From: an uncultured Parabacteroides sp.
GTDB taxonomy: Bacteria; Bacteroidota; Bacteroidia; Bacteroidales; Tannerellaceae
Assembly: GCF_947855115.1 (NCBI RefSeq)
Contig: NZ_CANTZW010000002.1
Location: 62,001 to 126,000 of the forward strand
Length of the DNA stretch: 64,000 bases
Direction of reading: 5' to 3'
Made by a program: the position numbers and the translations under genes. The stretch's first letter is position 1. Each line of letters begins with the position of its first letter. Of this stretch, positions 30,597-41,238 are shown in pieces. The notes under the pieces are model-generated. The model was not told where the DNA came from. It saw only the letters and a list, made by a program, of their open reading frames with translations, and searched no databases.

Positions 30597-31778
30597 ATGA
30601 ATATTATGTTTATGTTCGATTTCCCAATCATTGCCCATAATGGAGGTGTACAACGAGTCACGGATGTTTTGGCAAAGGAGTTTGTGAAGCGTGGGCACAA
30701 GGTTTCTTTCTTGTGTCTCTCCATAACCGGGCACCAAGATACAAGTGAGATAGAAGATGCTCCTTGTATGCAATACTACCTTTCCGGCAAATCGGATGTC
30801 GCACACGAAGTCAGAGAATTGGCAGAAAAACTTAGTATCGATATGGTCATTAATCAGTCTTTCAGTAATGAGGCTGTTCCGATATTAAGAGCATTTCCTC
30901 AATGCGTATTTAAGGTGCAAGTATTTCATAGCCAGCCTTTCGCGACTTATAAAAAAGAAAGATTCATACTGCAAGGATTAACGAAAACAAATTCATTGGC
31001 AGGAACCATCTTCAAGTATACCGGTATTATTGTTCCTGCTCTTGTGAGGAATTATTACATCAATGGGGCAAGGAGAGTGTTTAGGCGATTGCTTGATTCA
31101 ACGGATAAACTTTGCTTGCTATCAGAAACATATATAGACCGATTCAAGCGTTTTTTACCCGATGCCCCTATTTCAAAGCTTACGGCGATAAACAACCCTA
31201 ATACGTTCTCCAATATTGGCACAGCGAATGAATGCAAGCGTGAAAATGTAGTGCTGTTTGTAGGACGAATAGAAAATTCTTCTAAGAATGTTTTCGACTT
31301 TGTCCGTGTATGGAAGCTGTTAATGAAGCATAATCCAGATTGGGAAGCCGTAGTCGTGGGTGATGGCTCGGATTTGGAACGAATGAAAGCGTTTGCCCAA
31401 AAGTTGGCAGTGGAACGCATTTCGTTTAAGGGGAACCAAGCGAATGTGGGAGAATACTGTGCAAAAGCCAAGTTTATATGCTGTACGTCCAATTACGAGG
31501 GGTGGCCCATGGTTCTGGTGGAAGCGATGCAACTCGGATGTGTACCAGTTTCTTACGACACATTTGAGGCTGTATATGATATAATTGATGATGAAAAGAA
31601 TGGTTTTATTGTCACCAAGAAACCGTCAGCGATGGCTCAGTGCATTCAGCAATGCATTGATGGAAAGTTCGATTACTCTGCATTGTCACAACAGGCGCAG
31701 ATAAAGGTTCAGAAGTTTTCAGTAACGGACATTGTTGACCAGTGGGAAGACTTAATTAGGCAATCTATTGCTATTTGA
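30597..31778 (+). CDS. Glycosyltransferase family 4
   Basis: NGGVQRVTDVLAKEFVKRGH, VLFVGRIENSSKN, CTSNYEGWPMVLVEAMQLGCVPVSY. Confidence 0.92.
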   Translation: MNIMFMFDFPIIAHNGGVQRVTDVLAKEFVKRGHKVSFLCLSITGHQDTSEIEDAPCMQYYLSGKSDVAHEVRELAEKLSIDMVINQSFSNEAVPILRAFPQCVFKVQVFHSQPFATYKKERFILQGLTKTNSLAGTIFKYTGIIVPALVRNYYINGARRVFRRLLDSTDKLCLLSETYIDRFKRFLPDAPISKLTAINNPNTFSNIGTANECKRENVVLFVGRIENSSKNVFDFVRVWKLLMKHNPDWEAVVVGDGSDLERMKAFAQKLAVERISFKGNQANVGEYCAKAKFICCTSNYEGWPMVLVEAMQLGCVPVSYDTFEAVYDIIDDEKNGFIVTKKPSAMAQCIQQCIDGKFDYSALSQQAQIKVQKFSVTDIVDQWEDLIRQSIAI

Positions 31779-33081
31779 GAATTGGATTGACTTTTTTTCT
31801 TATATTATGAGGGAGCAGTATCTTAAAATAGGCAGTGGTTCACATCAGCCATTTACCCATTTTCTTTTCTTTTTCATTGTCTGGCCATTCGGTGCTTGGT
31901 TATATTGCCTTCGGTACGTCAATGAAAGGAAATCTTATGCCATATTTTTCCTTTTCAGTCTGCTGATATGTTGGCACATGGCTCCTGTTTCATTGTCGGA
32001 TATGTACGATGACTTCATCGGTATTTATCAGCGTTTTCAGAACACTGAAATAACAACTGACGAGATGGCCAGACAAGTTCATGCTTACTTCACATTTAGC
32101 AGAGAAGCCCCTAAAGAAATATACGAGATAGTCGTAATATGGTTAGTCAAGCAATTCACTAATAATTATCACTTCTATTTCCTTGTCTGTTCAATTCCTG
32201 TAGCATATTTCCAGTTAAAGTCGCTCAAACTTATAACTGATGACAACAAGTTTGAGGCAGGAACATGGATGGGGCTAATTGTGGTTTTCTTTTTCATATT
32301 TCCACGCGATATATTCACCGTTCAAAACCCGCGTTTCACGACAGGCTTTTGGTTGTGCATTGCCTGTACGTTGTATTACCTATGCAGTAACAGGAAAAGC
32401 ATTCTTTTCTTGTTGCCCATATTATTAGCACCTCTCATCCATTCGGCATTATGGCTATATGCCATCGTAATTGTAATTTATTTGCTTATACCCAAAAATG
32501 TAACCATACTAAAGTGGTGTGCAATATGCACTCTGCCTCTTATGTTCTTTACTACAGATATTTTCCGGCAGATTGATTTATCGCAATTCTTACCGCCTTC
32601 ATTATATCGGTGGTCAACTTACCATAATACCGATGAAGCATACGCTAATTTGGCTGGCGCAGGAAGAAGCGGTTTTTGGTGGTTGGGAGCCAGTTTTGCA
32701 CTTGCTAAGAGAATCATGTATGGGGTGATGCTAATATATATTATAAAATACTTCAAGAAAGAGGATGAAGAAATCAATGAAACATCTAAACGGTTATATC
32801 CGTTTATTTTATTTATTTTCTTCGTTACCAACGTATTACATTCAGTACCCGCATTAGGCGAACGTTATTTCTGCTTCACCCAAATTTTTGTTATTTTCCT
32901 ATGGTTCAAGGCTGTATATCCCAACAACCCCAGAATATTATTATGCCTGTTGGGTGTAAGTAGCTGGAATATAATGGTGCGATATGGTTATATTCTTGGC
33001 GGGGCATTGTCTGTCAATACACATCCGGATTTGTTTTATTCTCCATTGCCCTACCTCTTGGGAAAGGGACTTTTTTGGTAA
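31768..33081 (+). CDS. EpsG-like polysaccharide polymerase (putative Wzy)
   Basis: Many TM helices; DMYDDFIGIYQRFQ; LVCSIPVAYF; APLIHSALWLY. Confidence 0.75.
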   Translation: MLFENWIDFFSYIMREQYLKIGSGSHQPFTHFLFFFIVWPFGAWLYCLRYVNERKSYAIFFLFSLLICWHMAPVSLSDMYDDFIGIYQRFQNTEITTDEMARQVHAYFTFSREAPKEIYEIVVIWLVKQFTNNYHFYFLVCSIPVAYFQLKSLKLITDDNKFEAGTWMGLIVVFFFIFPRDIFTVQNPRFTTGFWLCIACTLYYLCSNRKSILFLLPILLAPLIHSALWLYAIVIVIYLLIPKNVTILKWCAICTLPLMFFTTDIFRQIDLSQFLPPSLYRWSTYHNTDEAYANLAGAGRSGFWWLGASFALAKRIMYGVMLIYIIKYFKKEDEEINETSKRLYPFILFIFFVTNVLHSVPALGERYFCFTQIFVIFLWFKAVYPNNPRILLCLLGVSSWNIMVRYGYILGGALSVNTHPDLFYSPLPYLLGKGLFW

Positions 33082-34187
33082 TTTGTCAAGGAACGTTCAT
33101 AATGAAGATTTTAGAAATTATACCCAGCCTTCAAGCAGGTGGGGCGGAAGTTTTCCTCGTCAACCTCTGTAATGAAATGTGTCGTCATAATGGAGTGCAC
33201 ATTACATTACTGACTTTCTATGATAGTGAATACAGCTTTCTACGTAAGAAGCTCGACCCCTCCATTACATTTGCATACATTCCAAAATCAAGAGGTCTTG
33301 ATTTTAAACTAATGTATAGTATATGTGACTTCATTAAAGATGGAGGATACGATATCGCTCATTTCCATGTCAATGCCATAGCTTACGCCATATTGCCTGC
33401 AATTAAGAACCTGTGTCGTTGCTATGCCACCATCCACAATGATGCCTATCGTGAAGCTTCGGGTGTTCACCTATTCATACGCCGCTTTCTCTTTAAATCA
33501 AAGAAAGTATGCCCTATTACCATTTCCCATCAGTCTGATGTCTCGTTCCACCAATTGTATGGGAATACGGTTCCTACAACTGTGATTTACAATGGAGTAC
33601 CCACATACAATCCAACATCCGGTTTTTCATTGAAGCAATATAAAGCTACACCCGACACCCAATTATTCATTATGACAGCGGCAGTAACTCCTGTAAAAAA
33701 TGAACTGGCTGTAGCTTTGGCTGTCAAACAATTGGTTGATGAAGGTGAAGACATAGTTCTTGTAATCGCCGGTAGAGATGCCGACAAACAGTACGCTCAA
33801 CAGTTAAAAGACATCACCTCACAACGGATACACTATGTAGGTGAAGTGACAAATCCCGTGGATTATATGTACCATGGGGACTATTTCGTGTTGGCTTCAC
33901 ATTTTGAGGGCTTGCCCATAAGTTTGCTTGAAGCTGTGTCGGTCGGGTGTATTCCCATTGTCACCCCTGTAGGGGGATGCGCAGATGTGGTGGATAACGA
34001 ACGAAACGGTTTTATCATAGCCACACAAAATCAGCAGGACATATACAATACTTTAAAGAAGGTGCTTCATTTCTCCACACAAAGGATAGCAGAGATTAGG
34101 GAACAGGCTTTGTCCGATGCTAACAGATACACCATATCGTATTGCGCTAACAGTCATTTATCTCTTTTCAATCACATCAACGTATGA
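33075..34187 (+). CDS. Glycosyltransferase family 4
   Basis: PSLQAGGAEVFLVNLCNEM, SHFEGLPISLLEAVSVGCIPIVTPVGG. Confidence 0.92.
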   Translation: MVICQGTFIMKILEIIPSLQAGGAEVFLVNLCNEMCRHNGVHITLLTFYDSEYSFLRKKLDPSITFAYIPKSRGLDFKLMYSICDFIKDGGYDIAHFHVNAIAYAILPAIKNLCRCYATIHNDAYREASGVHLFIRRFLFKSKKVCPITISHQSDVSFHQLYGNTVPTTVIYNGVPTYNPTSGFSLKQYKATPDTQLFIMTAAVTPVKNELAVALAVKQLVDEGEDIVLVIAGRDADKQYAQQLKDITSQRIHYVGEVTNPVDYMYHGDYFVLASHFEGLPISLLEAVSVGCIPIVTPVGGCADVVDNERNGFIIATQNQQDIYNTLKKVLHFSTQRIAEIREQALSDANRYTISYCANSHLSLFNHINV

Positions 34188-35296
34188 AAATCCTAATCAT
34201 TGGGCAGAATTCAAAGTTAGCAGATGTTTTCTGCCGTTTTGCGACAGTTACAATGATGATAGACAAAAATATAGAGTCGTACCGCCAATATAGTGAAAAT
34301 GCCAACTTCTCCGTCATTGAAAGTATGACAGACATCCGTAGCGCTCACTCCATCCCCAAAAGGGTGAAGGAGTTGAGAAAGTGGATAAAAGACTTGTCGC
34401 CCGATATCGTATTTAGCAATGACAAGTATTCTATGATAGCAGCGCGTTTGGCTTCAATACTTAAGAGGAGAAGGCCATTGCTAATTTCCACATCTCACAG
34501 TTCTTATGGTTGGGAGGATCCAAGTCGAATTCACCAATTTGCCATCGCTGTAAAACTGTGTACGGATGGATATGTGGCACTTTCTTCGTTCGTGTATCAG
34601 CATCTCATTAATAATGGGCTGAAGTCAGAGCGTTTATTGTTACAACCCAATACCGTTGAATACGACACATTCGCAGTGAAAAGCAGTTATGAACTAAATG
34701 ATACACCCCAACTGATATATACAGCCGTGATTTATCCGAAAAAAGGGCAAATAGTTTTGGCTGAAGCAGTAAAATTACTCGTTGAGAGGCAACAACCCTT
34801 GCATATTGATTTAGTGGGAGATTTTGTAGATGAAGATTATAAGGAACAGTTGGAAGAATATATTCGAAAACATAATCTAGGTCAATACATTTCATTAAAA
34901 GGCCGAATAGATAATTCGGTACTGCGCAATATTTTGCCATCGTATGACATTTATGTATCTCCGTCCTTTATAGAAATGTCACCATTCAATCTGCTTGAAG
35001 CAAAAGCCGTTGGTTTACCTATCGTGGCATGTAAGACAGGAGGAATACCAGATATCGTCTTTGAGAATGAAGATGGGATTCTTGTTCCACCTCAGGATGC
35101 CAAATCTATGGCTGATGCAATAGATTTTCTATTGAAGAACGAGAATCAAAGGAAGAAATTAGGCGAAGCAGCGAGACATAATATATCGCATGAACAAGCT
35201 CCTGAGACAGTAGCGGATCGGTTCTGTGATTTTTTCAGCCACTTAAAGAGAACGAATAGTAGCGTGGATAGCATGAATAGTGTGCATAGTGAGTGA
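34184..35296 (+). CDS. Glycosyltransferase family 4
   Basis: VSPSFIEMSPFNLLEAKAVGLPIVACKTGGIPDIV. Confidence 0.9.
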   Translation: MKILIIGQNSKLADVFCRFATVTMMIDKNIESYRQYSENANFSVIESMTDIRSAHSIPKRVKELRKWIKDLSPDIVFSNDKYSMIAARLASILKRRRPLLISTSHSSYGWEDPSRIHQFAIAVKLCTDGYVALSSFVYQHLINNGLKSERLLLQPNTVEYDTFAVKSSYELNDTPQLIYTAVIYPKKGQIVLAEAVKLLVERQQPLHIDLVGDFVDEDYKEQLEEYIRKHNLGQYISLKGRIDNSVLRNILPSYDIYVSPSFIEMSPFNLLEAKAVGLPIVACKTGGIPDIVFENEDGILVPPQDAKSMADAIDFLLKNENQRKKLGEAARHNISHEQAPETVADRFCDFFSHLKRTNSSVDSMNSVHSE

Positions 35297-35362
35297 ATTT
35301 CCACTGGCACTTGAAATTTTGCTACGCAAAGCAATAACAACACACATTTCTCATAAAGTTTT

Positions 35363-36475
35363 ATGAAGCGAGTTATATTTTGGGCACAAACCTTGAATAT
35401 GCACATAGTGAGTTCATTTGAGGAATTAGCCAAATTTGGAGTAGAAGTTATGGCACTGTATTATAGCAGAGCTAACAGGAACTATGGAGATTTGACGATA
35501 AAGTACCTAAATTTAAAACGAATATCAACCAAGGACGATGCGGACCGGATAATCGATGAGAGCAAAGATTGTATTCACGTAAACAGTACGTTCAAACTAT
35601 ATGATGACGATGGTGTCAGGATATTCAATTATGCCTTGTGAAGGATGTTGAAGCTGAATTACTTTGTCATCTCTCTTTATATGGAGCAATACTACTATTG
35701 GGGTATCAAAGGATTATTGTGTCGGTTACAATGGGGTTACTTGTTCAATATAGGCTATGCGCGGAAGATACGTGCAATAGGATGTTGTGGTAGTACAGGC
35801 ATAATGGCTCATAGAAAAGCATGGGTTATTCAAAATAGATTGTTTGAATTTATATATACAGTGCCAACATCCGATTCATATTTGATTAAATATGACAGCC
35901 ATACAAATGTTAAAAATATTACACAGGGGGGTAAAAAGTTTGTATTCGTAGGTTCATTAATTGACAGGAAATCCATCATTGAACTAATCAAGGTCCTAAA
36001 TTCGATTAAAGGAGAATACGAGTTTAATATAGTTGGTGAAGGGCTAATGATGCAACATGTAAAAGCGTTAATCCAAGAGAATGATAAGATTCATTTTTTA
36101 GGAAAAATGATGCCTTGCGAGGTGAGAGATGTTTTAGAACAAGCTGATACATTAATCTTGCCGAGCAAACTTGAAGGTTGGGGATGTGTTGTCAATGAGG
36201 CTCTGATGGCGGGATGTAGAGTGATTGTTTCAGATGTAGTAGGCGCACGTGCTCTTATAGACAAAGAGGGAACACGAGGGCAAGTATTTAAAAATTGTGA
36301 TTGGGCGGATTTAGAAAAGTGCTTGGTTATGGAGCTAAAAGTCAAAACCGCAAAAGAGAGCATTAAAAAATGGAGTCGAAATATCTGTCCAGCGACTGAA
36401 GCCGAGTATTTCATAAAAATAGTAGAATACTACAATGGCAAGTCAAGAACAAAGCCTACTGTTCCATGGCGATGA
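35363..36475 (+). pseudogene. Glycosyltransferase (GT4-like) interrupted by in-frame TGA at 35639-35641
   Basis: ORFs 35363-35641 and 35645-36475 share the same frame separated only by one stop; downstream half carries FVGSLIDRKSIIELI and LPSKLEGWGCVVNEALMAGCRVIVSD. Confidence 0.75.
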
Positions 36476-36519
36476 TTATACTATCGGAATGAATTCACTA
36501 TATATAAGGATTTTAATAA

Positions 36520-37665
36520 ATGAATATACTGCAAACTATTTCTGGGTTTGGGTCGCATAGCGGAGGTACTTCCACTTGCACCTACGACCTTATTACGGCC
36601 ATGTACAAAGTGGGTTGCCCCGTAGATTTACTCACACTTTCTTCGCCCGACTTGATGAGGAAGGGTGAGAGTTGGATAAAAGCATTACCTAATGATGCCG
36701 TTACCCCTTACGGTTATTCACGCAACATTGGACGATTCTTACGGCAGTCAGGCTACGACCTCTATCATACCAACGGATTGTGGATGCACTGCAACCATGT
36801 CACCTGTGCCACGGCTCGCAAAAAGCGCAAGCCATATATCATCACTCCGCATGGGATGCTATATCCCGCTGCATTGCATCGCTCGTATTGGAAGAAGTGG
36901 CCGCTGATCCAAATGTACTTCCGCAAGGACATCAACCTTGCCGACTGCCTGCACGTTACGTGCAAGGCCGAGATGGAACATGTGCGAACCTTCGGCTACA
37001 AAGGTCCGATTGCCATAATTCCTAACCCGGCTAACCTCCCTGATTATATAGAAGAAGTGGCTTCACAGAAGCCAATCTTTCTGGGGTGTAACCGGCTGAG
37101 GAAGCTTGGCTTCCTCGGGCGGTTACACCCCAGAAAGAAGGTTGAGAACCTTCTTTATGGGGTGGCTATGCTGCCCCATCCGCAGGAGTGCGAACTCGTG
37201 ATTATGGGCAAGGGAGACGACAATTATGAGCAATTCCTACGCAACGAGGTACGGCGGCTAGGACTGACAAACGTGACATTCAGCGGTTTCGTTAGCGGCA
37301 GAGAAAAATATGAGCAACTGACGCAGCTGTCGTGCCTGTTTGTGCCGAGCGACTTCGAGAACTTCGGTATGATTGTCACCGAAGCCTTGTCGGTCGGTAC
37401 TCCGGTAATGGCAAGCCTTGGTACTCCGTGGGAGGAACTGAACACCATCGGGTGTGGCTGGTGGATTGACCGCAAACCTGAAGACATCGCCCAAGTGATG
37501 CAGCAGGTAATCGAAATGCCCGTCGCAGATTTGCTTGCAATGGATGAACGAGGGCGGCAACTGGTAAATGAAAAGTATGCAGCCCCCCAAGTGGCTCGAA
37601 TGATGCAACAATTATACGTGTGGATGTTAAATGGCGGCGAAAAGCCGGAATTTGTGTATGAGTGA
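36520..37665 (+). CDS. Glycosyltransferase family 4
   Basis: HSGGTSTCTYDLITAMYKVG, LGFLGRLHPRKKVENLL, VPSDFENFGMIVTEALSVGTPV. Confidence 0.93.
   Translation: MNILQTISGFGSHSGGTSTCTYDLITAMYKVGCPVDLLTLSSPDLMRKGESWIKALPNDAVTPYGYSRNIGRFLRQSGYDLYHTNGLWMHCNHVTCATARKKRKPYIITPHGMLYPAALHRSYWKKWPLIQMYFRKDINLADCLHVTCKAEMEHVRTFGYKGPIAIIPNPANLPDYIEEVASQKPIFLGCNRLRKLGFLGRLHPRKKVENLLYGVAMLPHPQECELVIMGKGDDNYEQFLRNEVRRLGLTNVTFSGFVSGREKYEQLTQLSCLFVPSDFENFGMIVTEALSVGTPVMASLGTPWEELNTIGCGWWIDRKPEDIAQVMQQVIEMPVADLLAMDERGRQLVNEKYAAPQVARMMQQLYVWMLNGGEKPEFVYE
37058..37179 (+). repeat. Run of four hairpins with 3-nt loops inside a glycosyltransferase CDS
   Basis: TGGCTTC-ACA-GAAGCCA; 30-nt arms 37076-37105/37109-37138; AAAGAAGGTT-GAG-AACCTTCTTT; ATGGGGTGGC-TAT-GCTGCCCCAT (two GU pairs). 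Confidence 0.85.
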
Positions 37666-38215
37666 AACAATCGTTGATTTGTCGCAGTACCACAACGCAT
37701 TAAGCAGAAAAAACCAAATCATACGTTTGATTTGGTCTATCGTTTGGGGGGGGCTTGCACGACCGTTACCGCGCTCGGTGGGGAGTGGCTGGAAGCGATG
37801 GCTGTTGCGGCTGTTTGGGGCTAAGATTGCTTCTACAGCCGTTGTCTATTCGTCGGCCAAGGTGTATTATCCGGCCAATCTCGTGATGGACGACTATTCT
37901 TGCCTTGCCTCCGATGTGGACTGTTACAACGTTGCACCTATCTATATTGGAGCAAATACCACGGTGTCACAAGGGGCGTACCTGTGTACCGCCAGCCACG
38001 ACATCACCGACCCGCTCAACCACTTGATTACCGCTCCGATTATCATTGCAGACCAAGCGTGGATTGGGGCAAAAGCGTTCATCGGCATGGGCGTAACCAT
38101 CAGGCAAGGTGCAGTAGTGGGCGCAACGGCCTCGGTATATAAAGATGTTGAACCGTGGACTGTCGTAGGCGGCAATCCTGCCAAGTTCCTCAAAAAGCGG
38201 ATTATCAAGGAATAA
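37658..38215 (+). CDS. WcaF-like hexapeptide-repeat acetyltransferase
   Basis: Left-handed beta-helix repeats YYPANLVMDDYSCLASDVDCYNVAPIYIGANTTVSQGAYLCTASHDI; WIGAKAFIGMGVTIRQGAVVGATASV. Confidence 0.9.
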   Translation: MSETIVDLSQYHNALSRKNQIIRLIWSIVWGGLARPLPRSVGSGWKRWLLRLFGAKIASTAVVYSSAKVYYPANLVMDDYSCLASDVDCYNVAPIYIGANTTVSQGAYLCTASHDITDPLNHLITAPIIIADQAWIGAKAFIGMGVTIRQGAVVGATASVYKDVEPWTVVGGNPAKFLKKRIIKE

Positions 38216-38299
38216 ATCCTTTTTTATATTTTCAATCAGGTTGCATCGGAATGGGTGTTTACTGCTATTAGATACAACCGCATAGTTCTTTGACTTTTT

Positions 38300-39208
38300 A
38301 TGCTCGACCTTTCAGTTATCATCCTCACCTACAATGAGGAGATGCACATCCGGCGATGCTTGGAGAATGTAGCACCGTTTGCCAAGGCAGTCTATATCAT
38401 AGACAGCTTTTCGACAGACACCACTCTTGAAATCGCCAAAGGTTTTTTCAATGTGCATATCTTGCAAAACAAATGGGAAAACAATTATGCCAAGCAATTT
38501 AATTGGGGTTTGGCCAATGCTGGAATAACGACTCAATGGGTGTTGCGGCTTGATGCAGACGAGTATCTGTTGCCTGAATTGGTGCAGGAGTTGCAGGAAA
38601 AATTGCCGACTTTGCCCGATGATGTGACGGGGGGCATTTTCAACCGGCGGCATATCTTCATGGGCATGTGGATGCGGCGGGGCATCTACCCGGTCAAGCT
38701 GCTCAGGGTGTTCCGCTACGGCAAGGGGATGTGCGAGCAGCGGTTGATGGACGAGCATATACAGCTGACCGAAGGGCGAGCCGTGGAATTTGAACATGAT
38801 TTCTGCGACCACAACCTGAACAACCTGTCTTGGTTCTGCCACAAACATGTGAATTATGCCATCCGCGAAGCAGTTGACTTGCTCGACATCGAACTGGATT
38901 TGACCGGTGCAGCAGAAACGGACAGTCAAAAAGAAATCAGCCCGCAAGCCTTGGCAAAACGGATGAAGAAACACCACTATGCACGGCAACCGCTGTTTTG
39001 GCGGTCTTTTGCCTACTTCTGCTACCGCTATTTTCTGAAAGGGGCTTGCCTTGACGGCAAAGTCGGCTTCATCTGGACATTCCTGCAAGGCTGGTGGTAC
39101 CGTACACTGGTCGATGCCAAGGTGTTTGAAATCAAACAACGGTGCGGGAACGACAAGGAGAAAATCACACAATACATCAAAGATGAATACGGCATCAGCC
39201 TGAAGTAA
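38300..39208 (+). CDS. Glycosyltransferase family 2 (LOS/heptose-type)
   Basis: LSVIILTYNEEMHIRRCLENV, VLRLDADEYL. Confidence 0.93.
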   Translation: MLDLSVIILTYNEEMHIRRCLENVAPFAKAVYIIDSFSTDTTLEIAKGFFNVHILQNKWENNYAKQFNWGLANAGITTQWVLRLDADEYLLPELVQELQEKLPTLPDDVTGGIFNRRHIFMGMWMRRGIYPVKLLRVFRYGKGMCEQRLMDEHIQLTEGRAVEFEHDFCDHNLNNLSWFCHKHVNYAIREAVDLLDIELDLTGAAETDSQKEISPQALAKRMKKHHYARQPLFWRSFAYFCYRYFLKGACLDGKVGFIWTFLQGWWYRTLVDAKVFEIKQRCGNDKEKITQYIKDEYGISLK

Positions 39209-39213
39209 TTAGG

Positions 39214-39987
39214 ATGAAAATTTCTGTAATCACTGCCACTTTCAACAGCGGCAAGTCGGTGCGTGACACAATGGAAAGCGTGTTGCGCCAGACACACAAG
39301 GATATTGAGTACCTTGTCATTGACGGAGGTTCGACTGACGACACGATGGATATTGTGTGCGGTTACGAGCCTCTGTTTGAGGGGCGGATGTGCTACATCA
39401 GCGAGCGAGACCGGGGCATTTACGATGCCATGAACAAGGGTATTGCGATGGCTACGGGCGATGTGGTGGGAATACTCAACAGCGATGATTTCTACACATC
39501 GTCCGATGTATTGGAACAAGTTGCCAATGTTTTGACCGATACCAACCTCGATGCCGTGTATGGCGACGTGCATTATGTGAATGAAGGCGACTTGGAACAC
39601 TGCGTCCGCTATTACAGTTCGCGGCTATTCCATAGGAGCTGGATGCGTTTCGGTTTCATGCCGGCGCATCCGTCGTTTTATTGCCGCCGTTCCATCTATG
39701 AACAATTCGGGACATTCAATCTGTCGTACAAGGTGGCGGCCGATTTCGAGAACCTGCTTAGACTCATCTTTGTCCACCACATCCGCACACGTTACATAGC
39801 CAAGGACTTCGTGACGATGCGCACAGGCGGTGCATCCTCCTCGGGGTTGCGCAGCCACAGGCAAATCATGCATGACCATCTGAGGGCCTTGCAGCAAAAC
39901 GGGGTGTATTCCAACCTCCTGTTCCTAGCCCTCCGCTATCCCTACAAAATCTGCGAGATAGCATTAACCAAAATAGAACATATTTAA
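39214..39987 (+). CDS. Glycosyltransferase family 2 (WcaA-like)
   Basis: KISVITATFNSGKSVRDTMESVLRQTHKDIEYLVIDGGSTDDT, GILNSDDFY. Confidence 0.94.
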   Translation: MKISVITATFNSGKSVRDTMESVLRQTHKDIEYLVIDGGSTDDTMDIVCGYEPLFEGRMCYISERDRGIYDAMNKGIAMATGDVVGILNSDDFYTSSDVLEQVANVLTDTNLDAVYGDVHYVNEGDLEHCVRYYSSRLFHRSWMRFGFMPAHPSFYCRRSIYEQFGTFNLSYKVAADFENLLRLIFVHHIRTRYIAKDFVTMRTGGASSSGLRSHRQIMHDHLRALQQNGVYSNLLFLALRYPYKICEIALTKIEHI

Positions 39988-39999
39988 TCGTAAATAAAA

Positions 40000-41088
40000 A
40001 TGAAAACAGTCTTAATTACTGGTGTCACGGGCCAGGACGGGTCGTTCCTGGCCGAGTTCCTATTGGAGAAAGGTTATGACGTGCATGGCACCATACGCCG
40101 CTCGTCGGTGGACTTCCGCGAACGTATCGCACACTTGGAGGGACACCAACACTTCCACCTCCACTATGCCGACCTTGGCGACTCGATGAGCATCTTACAA
40201 GTGGTGAAAAAAGTAAAGCCAAACGAAATATACAACCTCGCCGCACAGAGTCATGTACAGGTGTCGTTTGACTCCCCGGAGTTTACCGCAGATATCGATG
40301 CCACCGGCGTACTACGCATTTTAGAAGCCGTTCGCCAGTGCGACCTTGTTGATACCTGCCGTATCTATCAGGCTTCTACCTCCGAACTGTATGGGAAAGT
40401 GGAAGAAGTACCACAAAACGAGAATACCCCGTTCCATCCTTACTCTCCCTATGCCGTGGCAAAACAGTATGGATTCTGGATTACCAAGGAATACCGCGAG
40501 GCATACAACATGTTCTGCTGTTCAGGTATTCTGTTCAATCATGAGTCGGAACGCCGCGGAGAAACGTTCGTTACCCGCAAGATAACCTTAGCCGCTGCAC
40601 GTATCGCTCAAGGCAAACAAGACAAGCTGTTGCTCGGTAACTTGTCATCTCTCCGTGACTGGGGCTATGCCAAGGATTATGTGGAGTGCATGTGGCTGAT
40701 TCTCCAAAATGATAAACCAGAAGATTTTGTCATTGCTACCGGCGAGCAGCATTCGGTACGTGAATTCTGCCGATTGGCTTTCCATTATGCCGGAATCGAA
40801 CTGCATTTCGAGGGTGAAGGTGAAAACGAAAAAGGTATTGACTGCAAGACCGGAAAAGTACTTGTCGAAGTTTCTCCCGATTTTTACCGCCCGACCGATG
40901 TGGTAAATCTTTGGGGAGATCCATCGAAAGCGAAACGTGAACTGGGTTGGAATCCGCAGAAAACATCGTTTGAGAAACTTGTGAAAATTATGGTGGATGC
41001 CGATATGGCAAAAGTGGCCGTGGAACGTGCATCGCAACAGGTAAGAATTAACCTTGCCGAATATCTCGAGAAAGGAATCGTAAAATAA
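40000..41088 (+). CDS. gmd: GDP-mannose 4,6-dehydratase
   Basis: [78 protein letters not shown]. Confidence 0.97.
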   Translation: MKTVLITGVTGQDGSFLAEFLLEKGYDVHGTIRRSSVDFRERIAHLEGHQHFHLHYADLGDSMSILQVVKKVKPNEIYNLAAQSHVQVSFDSPEFTADIDATGVLRILEAVRQCDLVDTCRIYQASTSELYGKVEEVPQNENTPFHPYSPYAVAKQYGFWITKEYREAYNMFCCSGILFNHESERRGETFVTRKITLAAARIAQGKQDKLLLGNLSSLRDWGYAKDYVECMWLILQNDKPEDFVIATGEQHSVREFCRLAFHYAGIELHFEGEGENEKGIDCKTGKVLVEVSPDFYRPTDVVNLWGDPSKAKRELGWNPQKTSFEKLVKIMVDADMAKVAVERASQQVRINLAEYLEKGIVK

Positions 41089-41106
41089 CCAATAAAAACT
41101 ACGGTT

Positions 41107-41238
41107 ATGCAAGAAATAAGGATTACAATATCCGATCTACCGGAAGAGGACAAGATAGCTTTGTCCAAACTTGTTGCCGATAATTGTAAGATTGAGGATA
41201 CAAAGGTATCCAAACCTTTTCCTTTATTATATAAATGA
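41107..41238 (+). CDS. Small 43-aa ORF between gmd and fcl
   Basis: [43 protein letters not shown]; its TGA overlaps the fcl ATG (ATGA). Confidence 0.4.
   Translation: MQEIRITISDLPEEDKIALSKLVADNCKIEDTKVSKPFPLLYK

Noticed and set aside
38312-39172. 286-aa ORF antisense to a GT2 gene
   Set aside because: Mirror of a clear glycosyltransferase CDS; composition is typical of a shadow ORF
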